Assembly: GCA_035578905.1 (NCBI GenBank)
Contig: JAQJVL010000082.1
Location: forward strand, 1,710,650 to 1,774,649
Origin: Stictocephala bisonia
Lineage: Eukaryota > Arthropoda > Insecta > Hemiptera > Membracidae
Direction of reading: 5' to 3'
DNA length: 64,000 nt
Below the pieces are notes generated by a model. It was not told the DNA's origin and made no database searches. It worked only from the letters and a program-made list of their open reading frames with translations. Shown here piece by piece: positions 13,510 to 23,640 of the stretch; the stretch's first letter is position 1, and every line of letters starts with the position of its first letter. The position numbers and the translations under genes are program-made.

Positions 13510-13860
13510 TAATTGCGTCCGCTCAATAGTTGCCATCGCCGTGGACACTACTAGAGAGGTCTTGGGTTACCGTGTTGGGTGGTAATCAAGGTTCAGATAT
13601 TACGTAAGGAAGAGAACTGAGAATCAGGCTTGTCAGTTTGCAGAAAATCAGACCAATACAACGTGGTTCGGATTCCACGTAAAGCTGTAGGTCTCTTAGT
13701 TTCCCTGGATATTAATATAAAGTATAGCTATTTCCGAGGAACATTTAACCTTGGTTAGTAAAAGTGACTACACTCGATCATCTACACTCATCACACTCAT
13801 TAGCAAATCATATTCGCCCATAACTGCGAATGGCGTCTTACTAATGAATAATAATAATAT
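13510..13860 (+). repeat. Dispersed retroposon family 2, copy 2 with (AAT)n tail
   Basis: Same landmarks as the 12.3-kb copy (acactactagagaggtcttg, ttgggtggtaatcaaggttc, caatacaacgtggttcggat). It ends cgtcttactaatgaataata followed by more AAT units, the family's 3' end. Confidence 0.82.
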
Positions 13861-14154
13861 GAATATTTAAGTGTTTTTAATTAATTCATATTCCATACTA
13901 AATTATCTTCACCAATGAAGAAAAAATATTCTTGGAAGTGTTTGCTACTCAAATTTTGCTTTTTCCCTTATTTTAGCATGAAGTGAGTTCGAGTTAGAAA
14001 TATAAAATTGTATAATGATGTTAAGTCATTTTAAATATGGAGTAGTTTTCTGTGGCCCTTCTTCAAATATGAATGAGTGTAAAATGCAGAAAAGGGCTGG
14101 AACTCTTACAGGAGTTTGTTTGGCCAGCTTGAGATAGTGACACTCCCCTCCTTT

Positions 14155-14156
<2 letters not shown>

Positions 14157-14196
<40 letters not shown>
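14157..14196. repeat. (TA)n microsatellite
   Basis: About 20 uninterrupted TA units, inside a minus-strand ORF that is therefore not credible as a gene. Confidence 0.95.
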
Positions 14197-14198
<2 letters not shown>

Positions 14199-14606
14199 CT
14201 GGTGACATTCTTCGGTTTAAATCATCATCTGACGTTAGTGTCAACATGCAAACCACTGCAATACGAGGAATTACATTACAAAATTAAATAAAAAAGAGAA
14301 GACATTTGGTTATTTATAATGAGATTTTCACTTTATCAATTATGTAGTCAAAAGTCATATGATACAGTTAGTTCTGTAAAGGTACTTCTATAAAAATGTA
14401 AAAATAGTACTTCAAGCAAGAATTGATTACAAAAATAAACAAATTTTATTCACCAGAGGTTTTTTCGATTACATTTTTCATTTATTTAAAACTCACTTTT
14501 TTTAGCATTGAACAGTGTTTACATGGCATAAACTCGGAATATCTTATATCTTATTTTGGAGACAGCAAAAAACAAATACGAACAAGTAGGGAATTAAATA
14601 TTTAGA

Positions 14607-14830
14607 AGAAAATGTCATGTTCTCGGAGTCGGGTAGATTGAACAAAAAGGGAAACTGAAAGGGTGAAAAGAAAACGTGACCCTTTAAAGCCTTTCTAGAT
14701 TACAGACTGGACCTTTAGTAATCTAATAAAGTGCGGACTTACAGAGCCTCTTTAAGTCCTTTGTGCCTTTGTAACTTTATGTTTCTACAGCAGGACGCAA
14801 GTTTTGTGATATTAGGATTCTGTACGGTTA
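14607..14830 (+). repeat. Dispersed repeat, copy 1 of an inverted pair
   Basis: ttctcggagtcgggtagatt, gaacaaaaagggaaactgaa, ctttctagattacagactgg recur inverted at 26245-26435. No ORF or clear terminal repeats. Probably a mobile-element fragment. Confidence 0.75.
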
Positions 14831-14969
14831 TTTTACTGGAGTAACATTGTTGTTCTTTATAAACACATTTGTTCAGTTCGTTACTCCAAGTAAAAAATCC
14901 AATTTAGGCGTGTACGTTTTTTTACCCAGTGCATAAATAATAAACCTTTTATATACAGTACTATACGTA

Positions 14970-15440
14970 TTGCATATTGGGTGGTAGTTAAGGTTCAGAT
15001 GTTCCGTATGAGAACTGAGAGTCAGGTCAGACCAACACTACGTGGTTTAGATGTTCCGTATGAGAACTGAGAGTCAGGTCAGACCAACACTACGTGGTTC
15101 AGATGTTCCGTATGAGAACTGAGAGTCAGGTCAGACCAACACTACGTGGTTCAGATGTTCCGTATGAGAACTGAGAGTCAGGTCAGACCAACACTACGTG
15201 GTTCAGATGTTCCGTATGAGAACTGAGAGTCAGGTCAGACCAACACTACGTGGTTCAGGGTTCCACGTAAACCAGAAGATTTCGTAGCTGCTCTCGCTAT
15301 TGGACCATCTATAAATAGCTCTTTCTGAGGAACAGTCGACCTTAATTAGCAACAATGACTACATTCGTTTATTCTCACACTCATTTACCCCTCCTATTCG
15401 CCCATATACCTACGATCGTCGTCTTAATAATAAATAATAA
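14970..15440 (+). repeat. Dispersed retroposon family 2, copy 3 with internal expansion
   Basis: Starts at gcatattgggtggtagttaa, contains five copies of a 52-bp unit, then the family's later part (aaccagaagatttcgtagct, ctttctgaggaacagtcgac) and the tail cgtcgtcttaataataaata. Confidence 0.82.
14987..15256 (+). repeat. 52-bp tandem repeat, five copies
   Basis: The unit ggttcagatgttccgtatga, gaactgagagtcaggtcaga, ccaacactacgt repeats with starts of gttccgtatg at 15001, 15053, 15105, 15157 and 15209. Units are nearly identical; one has gtttag for gttcag. The unit corresponds to one internal segment of retroposon family 2, which is present once in the other copies. Confidence 0.95.
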
Positions 15441-17674
15441 TTGAAAAATATTATATTCAATTATTTTTTAATTTAATTAAGGTCAATTATATTTATAATA
15501 GTCATTAAGCTGTATCATAATAATCTTATATTATCTGTACCTTAAGTAAAGAATATGATGAGTTACAAGTAACTTTTATGATTAAATTAGATTATAATGT
15601 TTAATTTTCCCACTATAATTTAGATGGTTGTTTTATGTTATTTAAGATGTCGATTTACGGAGTATGAAAAGTTAATAAGTTTTAAGTGTTTTTTAAGTTG
15701 CTGACAGATTTATGTTGAATACTACTAACAATATTATACATTTTTGTTATTATTGTCTCTGGTTAAATTTGTACGATTTTCTATATATATCGTACAAATA
15801 ACTTCTATATATATCGTTAAAATGTCAATATACTTCACTTTTCATCATTAAAAATTAAAATGTCCCATTTTTGATCTTTTTTATTTATTTTTATTGTACT
15901 ATTCTCACATATTACTCTACCATTTTAATCAAAGACATGGAAATCAAATATCTGTCACGGTAAAATTACACTCGTAAACGTAATTTTTTAATTTCGTGAT
16001 GTGAAATTACTCAAACGTTAATGTAGAAAAAAAATGTTCAGTTTCGACATTACGAAAAAAATAATATGATTCTATCTTTATTGATTAGTATATATTTAAA
16101 ATGCATATAGTCAAACATTCATTTTCAGAAAAATTCTTGTGGTTACATGTTTCTTCAAAGGAAAACATCATCAGTACACTTGTCAAAACTGAAAATCCAT
16201 AACTATAAACACAAACTAAATCAAGTAGGTCTACGTGAGTCGCCTACACTACGCATAATGAAACACAAACTATGCTTTAAAATTCCTGGTTCAAACATAT
16301 GTGGTACATATCGAAAACAAATGTATAAGTTACTACACATAGTTATTTTAAATATCTTTCAATGATGTAGTTCAAATAAAGCAAAACGTAGTTGAAACGT
16401 AACACACTTATATTAACTTATATTTACTATACTTTGCATTGTCACCATTGTAGGGCCGAGAGATCGCTGTAGTAGTCATAAAGTCCTGAAGTCATGTCGT
16501 ACAAGAGACACCTCAACCGAAGTATGAATGGGGCGTGTCGAATCCCTCCCTACTGTACCATATCGGCGCATAAAAAATCCTTGAAAAATTCTTCGTACAT
16601 ACTTTATATTTATATACAATATTTAGTCATCAATCATTATTCAGTTTAAATGTCACTTTTGTTAAGTAATTATTGACATCTTTAGTATTGTTAAATAAAA
16701 ATTGAAGAACATTTTGTCGAAACTAAGTATTCACTCAAATTTAATTCTTTCAAGTAATAGCTACTCAATCAGGTACGTCTATGATTAAAATTCAAGTTAA
16801 AGAATGTGCCATTTTACCAGGTGAAGTAAGGGCTAAGAAGCCCTCTTTAACACTTAACTTGGGGACCAACGGCTTAATGTTACTTCTGAACAACGGTTGT
16901 GGCACGGAGGAAACAACTGTTAATGGTCACATCAGGAATGGAACCGGAACCGACTACATGGCAAGTCACCTCCTTACCCCTTACTTAGCTTCGGCCACTC
17001 CTACGCCACGATTCAATTGCCGTCCATAGATTGCAAATGTTGTTGACTTAGATAGGTTCAAGTAGATATTGATGCATAAATTACAGAGGGATATTGTTTA
17101 GGATAAATTTATATGCTAATGAACTTGTTATTAATAGAGATAGATATATATAGCCTATTTTCAAGTCACTAGCTACAGTTTATCTCTGAAAACTTAGCTA
17201 ATAAAGTATAAAAGGTTTAACTAAGAAATGAGGATTTTAAATGTAACTGAGATTACTTGGCAATTTATTTATTTTTTAACCATACTGAACATGTATTTGA
17301 CTCTTTTTAGAATATTAAATAATAAGCAATGAATGTTTGCCATGTTGGCTGTTTAGTCAAGCTTATTTCAATTTACTTATTATTAAATTATGTCAAACCA
17401 AATTATGTTTTAGTTTCCAATTCATAATATAAATTTAAGATAAAGTCTATGATATTTATTATGGCATTAAAGATATTAATCAAGGTCAGCATTTATTGTC
17501 GCTGTACATTACATTATTATAGATTTTACACATGCTAATAGTATGCTAAACCTTGGATTAATAAATGGCTTCAGCTTATATTTGTTGCAAAATAATGAAA
17601 TAGAATTAGCAATCCTTTTCCAATGTACGCCTATATTAATTTTTGCATCTTTGTACTTAACAATAAATATTTTT
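15441..17674. other. AT-rich DNA with two GC-richer patches
   Basis: 16440-16575 contains gggccgagagatcgctgtag and tgtcgaatccctccctactg, possibly a tRNA-derived fragment. 16800-17030 has an open frame (LLNNGCGTEETTVNGHIRNG) of unknown identity with no splice context. No confident gene. Confidence 0.4.
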
Positions 17675-18010
17675 TTAATTAGCATAATACGTGTTGGTAC
17701 GTATACAGTACAAGTAAACATCACACAATACACATTTCTTACAATATAAGCACAAAATGCACATATATACTACAATACAAGTTCAAAATGCACAAATGCT
17801 ATGGTGATCGATTTCGGTGAACCACGCTCACCTTCCTCAGACCACAGGGATTCACAAAAGAATCTTGTTATTTAAAAAAACTATTCTTGTGTGAATCCCT
17901 TTGGTCTGAGGAAGGTGGTTCACCGAAATCGATCACCATAATATTTGTGCATTTTGTACTTATATTGTAATAAATTTGTGTTGTGTGACGTTTACTAGTA
18001 CTGTACTGTT
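17675..18010. mobile_element. Palindromic MITE family 3, copy 1
   Basis: The left part contains acgtgttggtacgta, acaatataagcacaaaatgc, ggtgatcgatttcggtgaac and cttcctcagaccac. The right part is the inverted counterpart (gtctgaggaaggtggttcac, gaaatcgatcaccataat). Related copies lie at 25.8 and 39.9 kb. Confidence 0.85.
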
Positions 18011-19082
18011 AATAATAAACTACAGTACAAATAGACTTAATGTTCGTTGCGGTAATTAGTATTGTTCAATTACCGTGAAAATAATACTTTTCGAACTCGT
18101 TTTTGCCATATTCCAATAACATTGGATTAATAAACGGTTTGAGTCTATATGTGTTTAAAATTAAATAAATTTCATCAGTACTAATTATATTTACTTTTTT
18201 ATCGGCTTTGATATTTTTTCGTTAAACAAAAGCATGAAGTGTTTATTGTTTTGAAATAGCACAGAATTGTTTATTTTACAACTTTTTAAGTAATCAACGA
18301 AACAGCTATCGAGTATTAGAATTTTAGTCTACTACTTACATTTGTTCTTAAAGTGTAAAAGTATTTTAAAATGTTATATAAGATTTAAAAAGAAAGACAT
18401 GAATCGGGTTTTTTGGTAAGAATATTATCTGTTATTTAATATAGTAGCCGATGGAAAGGAATGGAAAACGAACCATTGTTGGAAGGGAAAAGGGGGAGAA
18501 AGCTGAGGTTATTACAGTCGTAAACATAGAAATAATCCGCGCTGTTGCCACACTTCCAGCTTATGACATTGTGAAGTAAGTTTATAAATCTGGCATCAAT
18601 GGCCACACGTTCCGTTATACCTTTTCATATTTTCGCTATACCGTACTTATAATATTACAACATATGTATAAAATAAAACTAAAAAACTATTTTAATATTA
18701 AAAATAAATTGAGTAAAATTGAATTAGTTAGAAATATATTCTAGAATTTTCTAGATACATTGTGACACTTCAGTTACATTTTTGTTTTTGGTATGGTGCT
18801 GCTTGTACAGTACCTTTGTAATACACTGAGTAAAATACTTATTAGATATATGTGTGAAATCAAATGGCAATAAAATAGAAATATTTATTTTTAAATATTA
18901 ACAATAAAGTGTGTAACTACATTACTTAATTATAAATCTGTTAAAACCAAAAACATAATGAATCCCTCAAGTAATTTTCTATTGAAATACATACCAAATT
19001 ATTGTAGGAGCAGTGTGAAGTATTAACTCGATTACCAGCTGATCAGTAGCTACAGATTGCTCCAAGGCCACTATAATGTTTT
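18011..19082. other. No gene seen
   Basis: AT-rich. 18450-18560 is slightly GC-richer without an open frame of note. Confidence 0.5.
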
Positions 19083-20100
19083 ATGGCAACTACCATAGAT
19101 TTCACGCTTATTAATAATTACCTAAAATGTCAATATCAAAGACAATATACCGAAATATCACTATTAATAGTGTTCACGAATCAATGTGGACATGTAAACA
19201 CTAAAGTGATTAATGTCCAACATAACAGGGCCATGAGAGCTATTAGTGGCACTCTCACGCCATCTTCCCTTACTTGGCTCCCGATGTTGTGCAATATAGA
19301 TATGAAGTCAGGAGGTGTATGGTTAGAGAATTCAATAAGATCTTGAATGCCCTGCACCTCCCCATTACCTCCCCGCGTCAGAAAGGTCGCTTTGGGCGCG
19401 CCGGTGGCCGAGCGGTCTAAGGAGTCAGGACTTTGAGCTTGGGTTAGATTTAGCGCTAGTTCGAATCATCAGTAATATGATGCCTAGACTGGAAGATTTA
19501 TCAGTAATATTCACCTTCTACTGTATTGGTTCGCCTCCATACTTTGTCTGAATAAGTTCCTCGCACAGATCAATAGTCTATGAGTAATGGGCAGAGTAAG
19601 GTTAAGAAGGAGGTTGGCCTCTCCTTTAAATAAAAAAAAATTGGGTGTGCGTCGGACCACACGGTGGAAGTTATACTAAAAATCGGGAACCCACATTTAC
19701 GTACTGCTTTCTAATTGAAAAATCAAATTTCTCACCCAATACCTGCTGGGCCATAGCGTGGAACAGTTTTGATGGACGTAATAAGTTCCTTATTTACGAC
19801 CCGGCAATTCCTGTATGTGGGATGAACCTCCCTTGCAGGAATAAACACGGTTGAATCGCTAACGAACTGGAGTGGGCAGATGGAACTACTGGAATACATA
19901 TAAATGGGGCTTTACACTAGATCAGTCATGTGATTTCGGGAAGTCCAAACAAATAATGGATCACATATTTATAGAGTGCCATTTACGGAGTTATTGCACT
20001 CTTTTATGGAGGGATTAGCTAGCAGAAATGGAATCAGTGAGGCGGGTCTTAAACGGGTTGATGGTTGGATTTAGCTTTCTGACAGAAGATCACGTATTAT
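19083..20100 (+). pseudogene. Decayed non-LTR retrotransposon, C-terminal part of its polyprotein
   Basis: The first part (to about 19385) encodes KVINVQHNRAMRAISGTLTP, then SSLTWLPMLCNI. This is the 'N..MR.ISGT...T...WLPVL.NI' block common after the reverse transcriptase domain of Jockey-type LINEs. After the SINE at 19390-19640, 19750-19850 encodes FDGRNKFLIYDPAIPVCGMN and LPCRNKHG. Later frames give SKQIMDHIFIECHL and RVLNGL, like the C-terminal CCHC-like end. Several stops and frameshifts break it. Upstream reverse transcriptase motifs were not found. Confidence 0.72.
19390..19640 (+). repeat. tRNA-derived SINE (family 1), inserted in a LINE
   Basis: The head ggtggccgagcggtctaagg, a B-box remnant tagttcgaatc, the body accttctactgtattggttc, and a tail ctcctttaaataaaaaaaaa. 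It splits a decayed LINE coding region. The flanking ttgggcgcgc and ttgggtgtgcg look like an imperfect target duplication. Confidence 0.87.
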
Positions 20101-20200
20101 TAAATCACTTGACTTTAGATCTTTTTTCCAAATATATATATAGCTACTTTTATATTTGTTAAATTAATAAATTACAGCTTACAACAAACCATACGCTATT

Positions 20201-20202
<2 letters not shown>

Positions 20203-20256
<54 letters not shown>
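20203..20256. repeat. (TA)n microsatellite
   Basis: About 26 TA units between the LINE coding remnant and the candidate LINE 3' end. Confidence 0.95.
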
Positions 20257-20258
<2 letters not shown>

Positions 20259-20444
20259 GAAACAATGATATGTACATTTTATAAAGCACAATTACGTTTT
20301 ACATGAGTCCTCACACAAATGACCAAACTACTACATGTATTGTGTATATCTACCATACACCAATGTCACCTATTTACTGTTTCTACATATAGTGCAGGAT
20401 TGAAGGCTTTCTGCTCAGATTTTGTGGAATATGTATATATTTCC

Positions 20445-20665
20445 TTGAAAATGTGAATGTGAATTTCCTTAGGGACCCTATTATTTTTCTCTTTTATACG
20501 TTTTTTTATAACCATGTGTGTACCAGAGAAGAATTTAGAAGTTTATGTTCCATATACTATAAGTTTGTAATTTTTGTTTTTTATAATTCATTTTGTACTA
20601 TCAAATGTACTGATTTTTGTATTGTAATCATGGAGGAAAATAAACTATTATTATTATTATATTAG
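20445..20665 (+). repeat. Possible LINE 3' end with (ATT)n tail
   Basis: A TG-rich stretch ends atggaggaaaataaactatt followed by four ATT units, a form common at 3' ends of insect LINEs. It may be the end of the LINE at 19.1-20.1 kb, separated by a TA microsatellite. The short ORF here is probably not a gene. Confidence 0.45.
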
Positions 20666-20675
20666 GAATAGGTCA

Positions 20676-22440
20676 AAGATCAAAATATACCCTATGGCGA
20701 TGTGTGTTTTTACTCGGGGGGTGGTTACCACCCCATTTCGGGGGCGGGAATTGTTACTATTAAAATGACAATGTGTATCGATATAACAATTAATTTAGAG
20801 GAATAAACGTTCTCTAAAATTGTTTCGAAAAGTCGATATTTTTTAGTTACTCACGAGTTAAAATCGTCATTTTTCATAAAAACCCCCCATTTTTCACGGA
20901 TGTTTTTCATATAACTCCAAAAGTGAATATTTAAAAAAATCATACAGAACAAAAAAACAAAGCTCATAAAAACAAGGGGATTTTGTTTTTTTAATGACTG
21001 TAAACCCAATACTAACTGAGTTGCTGAATGTAGACTTTTGTTCATCGAATGCATAAATCGGAACATTTAACATGAAATAAATGGAAAACGGTAAATCTTT
21101 TAGGAAAAACTTACAGAATATTTTCTAAAGAGCTTCAAAAAACCTTCAAATTATCACTATTAAAGATTCTTCATATTAGAACTCAGGTAAGTTATAACAA
21201 ATATAAAGTCAGTTTAATTTTTTTACGGAAATACACCCACCATAACGACCCCACTTGAACCCAATCGATACCTATTTACAATTTACTTTAGTTTTGTACC
21301 AAAAACTGGTGTAGACTGCTTAGTTTTGGAGAAAATTGAGTTTAAAGTGAAAAAGAGGATTTTCCTCCAAAAATGAAAAATTTTTTATAATCAAAAAACT
21401 CATAATGTTATGTAAAAACTGCTGGTATTCAAAATATATATATTTTTTTACTGAAGATTTTGATTTTCGTTTTATGTTAATAGGCTGGAAATTGAATGAG
21501 AATTGTGTATCAATGTTTTCATTCTTTCAATTTTTAAGGATCGAAAAGTTACAATAACAAATTTATGACCATGTAATAGATTATTACAATTAAGTATATT
21601 ATATAATGACATTTCATTATTACAAGCAATTGCTTGTATTACTATGACCAAATCAAAAAATTTACTTTTTTGATTTGGTCATAATAAGGGTTGTTTGAGG
21701 GTTGAAAAGATTTTGAAAATCACAAATACTGTTGTAGAACATTTATCCATATTCACTCAACGTAATTGAACCCGATTTGATTCTGTGCTAGGCTATAATA
21801 TGCAATACACTGAATTTTGACAATAAGGGGTAGTTGTCATCCCCAACAAATGATAAGCATCTAACGACAAAGGGCGTATTTAAAAGTGGATAATGAGTTG
21901 AGCTTAATTCTACATTTTTTCATACAAATCGATGCATTTTCATAAAAGACGAAAGTTTCTAAGGGTTGCGATATTGCAATAGGTGACTTTTTGGGTTGAA
22001 AGGTAGCATTAAATATTTTTCTACCTTGAAAAATATATCAAAATGAATTACATTGTACTAAAATATTAAATAATTGAAGATTTAAGTGAGTTAATATACT
22101 TTTTCAATATAGTCATAATATTTAATGGGTGGTTTCTAAGGGCTGAGACACCATGTAAAGATTATCAATAATGTTAAAGAATATCGGAGAACCTTTCTCC
22201 AACTCATTTGAACTTTATTTTGATTTTGTATACGCTTTATTTGTAGTTTTTCAAGTTTTGACAATAAAGGGTAGTTTTCACCCCTGAAAAATAACAAGCA
22301 CATATTGCTATAGGATATATTTTGAAGTGGAGGGTAAATTGAGCTCAATTCATAAGTTCATGTAAATCTTTGCATATTCATGGATTTCAGACGTTTCAAA
22401 CCACTTTTACCTTGAACTCCTGGACTAATATGATTTATTA
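20676..22440. repeat. Probable non-coding mobile element with ggggtggttnncacccc modules
   Basis: Short palindromic modules recur at about 20715 (gggtggttaccacccc), 21828 (ggggtagttgtcatcccc) and 22268 (agggtagttttcacccct). The last two are followed by similar text (aacaagcacat / gataagcatct; gagttgagctt / attgagctcaa). These point to internal duplication of one element. There are no coding signals and the borders are unclear. Confidence 0.5.
21621..21683. repeat. Two adjacent perfect palindromes
   Basis: tacaagcaattgcttgta (21621-21638) is a perfect 18-bp palindrome. It is followed 4 bp later by an 18-bp perfect stem (tatgaccaaatcaaaaaa and its complement, 21643-21660 and 21666-21683) with loop tttac. 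Confidence 0.92.
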
Positions 22441-22638
22441 TTTTAATTTACTTTTAAAAGAACACATGTTTCTGTGAATTGTTAAATGTAAACAAACTAA
22501 ATATACTGTAGTTTTTCTTGCCTATGTACTAATACGCACAATTCAGTTCTTCTTAAACTTAATTTCATTTGTATTACAATTTCAATGCACCGCAACACTT
22601 ACAAAACGTATAACTAACCACTATGGTAAATAACATAG

Positions 22639-23178
22639 AGCGAGCTAGTGGCCAAGTGGTCTAAGGCAGGGTTTTTTCACTAGGATTTCATGAAGAGACT
22701 TATTACTTATCTCAAAGTAATCTAAGGGCTGCAAGGTTTTTCTAATAATCTAATACATACAGTTTTTTCGTATGTTTTCTAACTTGCATTTTGTTTGTCT
22801 CTTTCTGATATTTAGTATATAGTGCATTATTACAAAGACGAACAATTCTGAACAATTTTTGTTGGCTTATAAAAATATAAAAAAAACGGTTGTCACTCTA
22901 ATAAATCATTGCAGTTCTAAAAAATTGTAAGGGCAGCAAAAAATTATGTTAAGGGCCGCATACGGCCCGAGGGCCACGTAGTGAGTATCACTGGTCTAAG
23001 GCGTCAGCATATAGAGTGTGTTAGAAATAGCACATGATCAAATCTGGTCTGAACTGGAAGTATTTTACCTTGTACTGTATTGGCTCTACCCCTTATTCTG
23101 TGTGATAAGTTCTCCACAAAAATAAATATTTTGTGGGGAACGGGCAGAGTAAAATTAAAGTAGAGATTGGCCTGAAGT
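22639..23178 (+). repeat. tRNA-derived SINE (family 1), interrupted by a hAT-type MITE
   Basis: The head gctagtggccaagtggtctaagg (22644-22666) is continued after the MITE by cgtcagcatatagagtg and the family body (ttgtactgtattggctctac, gggcagagtaaaattaaag, gattggcc). The A-box-like ggccaagtggtctaag derives from a tRNA-Leu/Ser type gene. Confidence 0.88.
22667..22993. mobile_element. hAT-type MITE inserted in a SINE
   Basis: A 327-bp element begins CAGGGTTTTTTCACTAG and ends (inverted) CAGTGATACTCACTACG, imperfect terminal repeats of hAT type. It is flanked by perfect 8-bp repeats gtctaagg (22659-22666 and 22994-23001). Near the right end is ggccgcatacggcccgaggg, resembling the GC palindromes seen in many short hAT relatives. 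No ORF. Removing it restores the SINE head. Confidence 0.92.
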
Positions 23179-23349
23179 GTTGAAGTTTTGTGCATATTTA
23201 TAAAATATTTATGTGGAAGTTTATCATGATTTAAGTATGGATAATGTATAGTGTATCAGATCAGTCTCCTCAAAGGCATTGTTCTCAGAGTAGTATAGTT
23301 TCTTAACTCTGCACATTTTCTATTGCTAATAACTTTGCTTTTTTAATCT

Positions 23350-23640
23350 GCCTAATTTTAGTAAAAACTAAACCTTCCAGTAACAACCATGTCAAGGTGT
23401 TATTAAAAATATTAACATTACCAAACGTTTTGGCCATGCTGTGATATGGCATCCTCTGTGGTAACTCTGCCACCATGTGGTTGGTGTTGCCCCAGAACTG
23501 GTTTGACGAGACTTGACTGTATGGCCGATATTGGTCGACTGTATATATGTATTGCCATTTCATTCTCATAAAAACTACCGAGGATGCCACATTATGGCGT
23601 AGGTTAATCGTCTCTTGTTGTAAATACTGTAAATAAGTAG
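23350..23640. mobile_element. Diverged relative of the 5-kb foldback MITE
   Basis: aaccatgtcaaggtgttatt, aaacgttttggccatgctgt, gatatggcatcctctgtggt at the left and gaggatgccacattatggcg at the right follow the same order as 5066-5350, with an inserted segment in the middle. The minus-strand ORF across it (23303-23692) is probably not a gene. Confidence 0.6.

Noticed and set aside
14026..14256. Minus-strand ORF with a run of alternating Tyr/Ile
   Set aside because: The run is the translation of a TA microsatellite.
16781..17029. Possible upstream kinesin exon (LLNNGCGTEETTVNG)
   Set aside because: No similarity to KIF26 N-terminal segments that I can see and no good splice sites in a matching phase; more likely a mobile-element fragment.
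20203..20256. Origin or regulatory meaning of the TA run
   Set aside because: A simple microsatellite explains it; similar runs occur at 14.16 and 43.65 kb.
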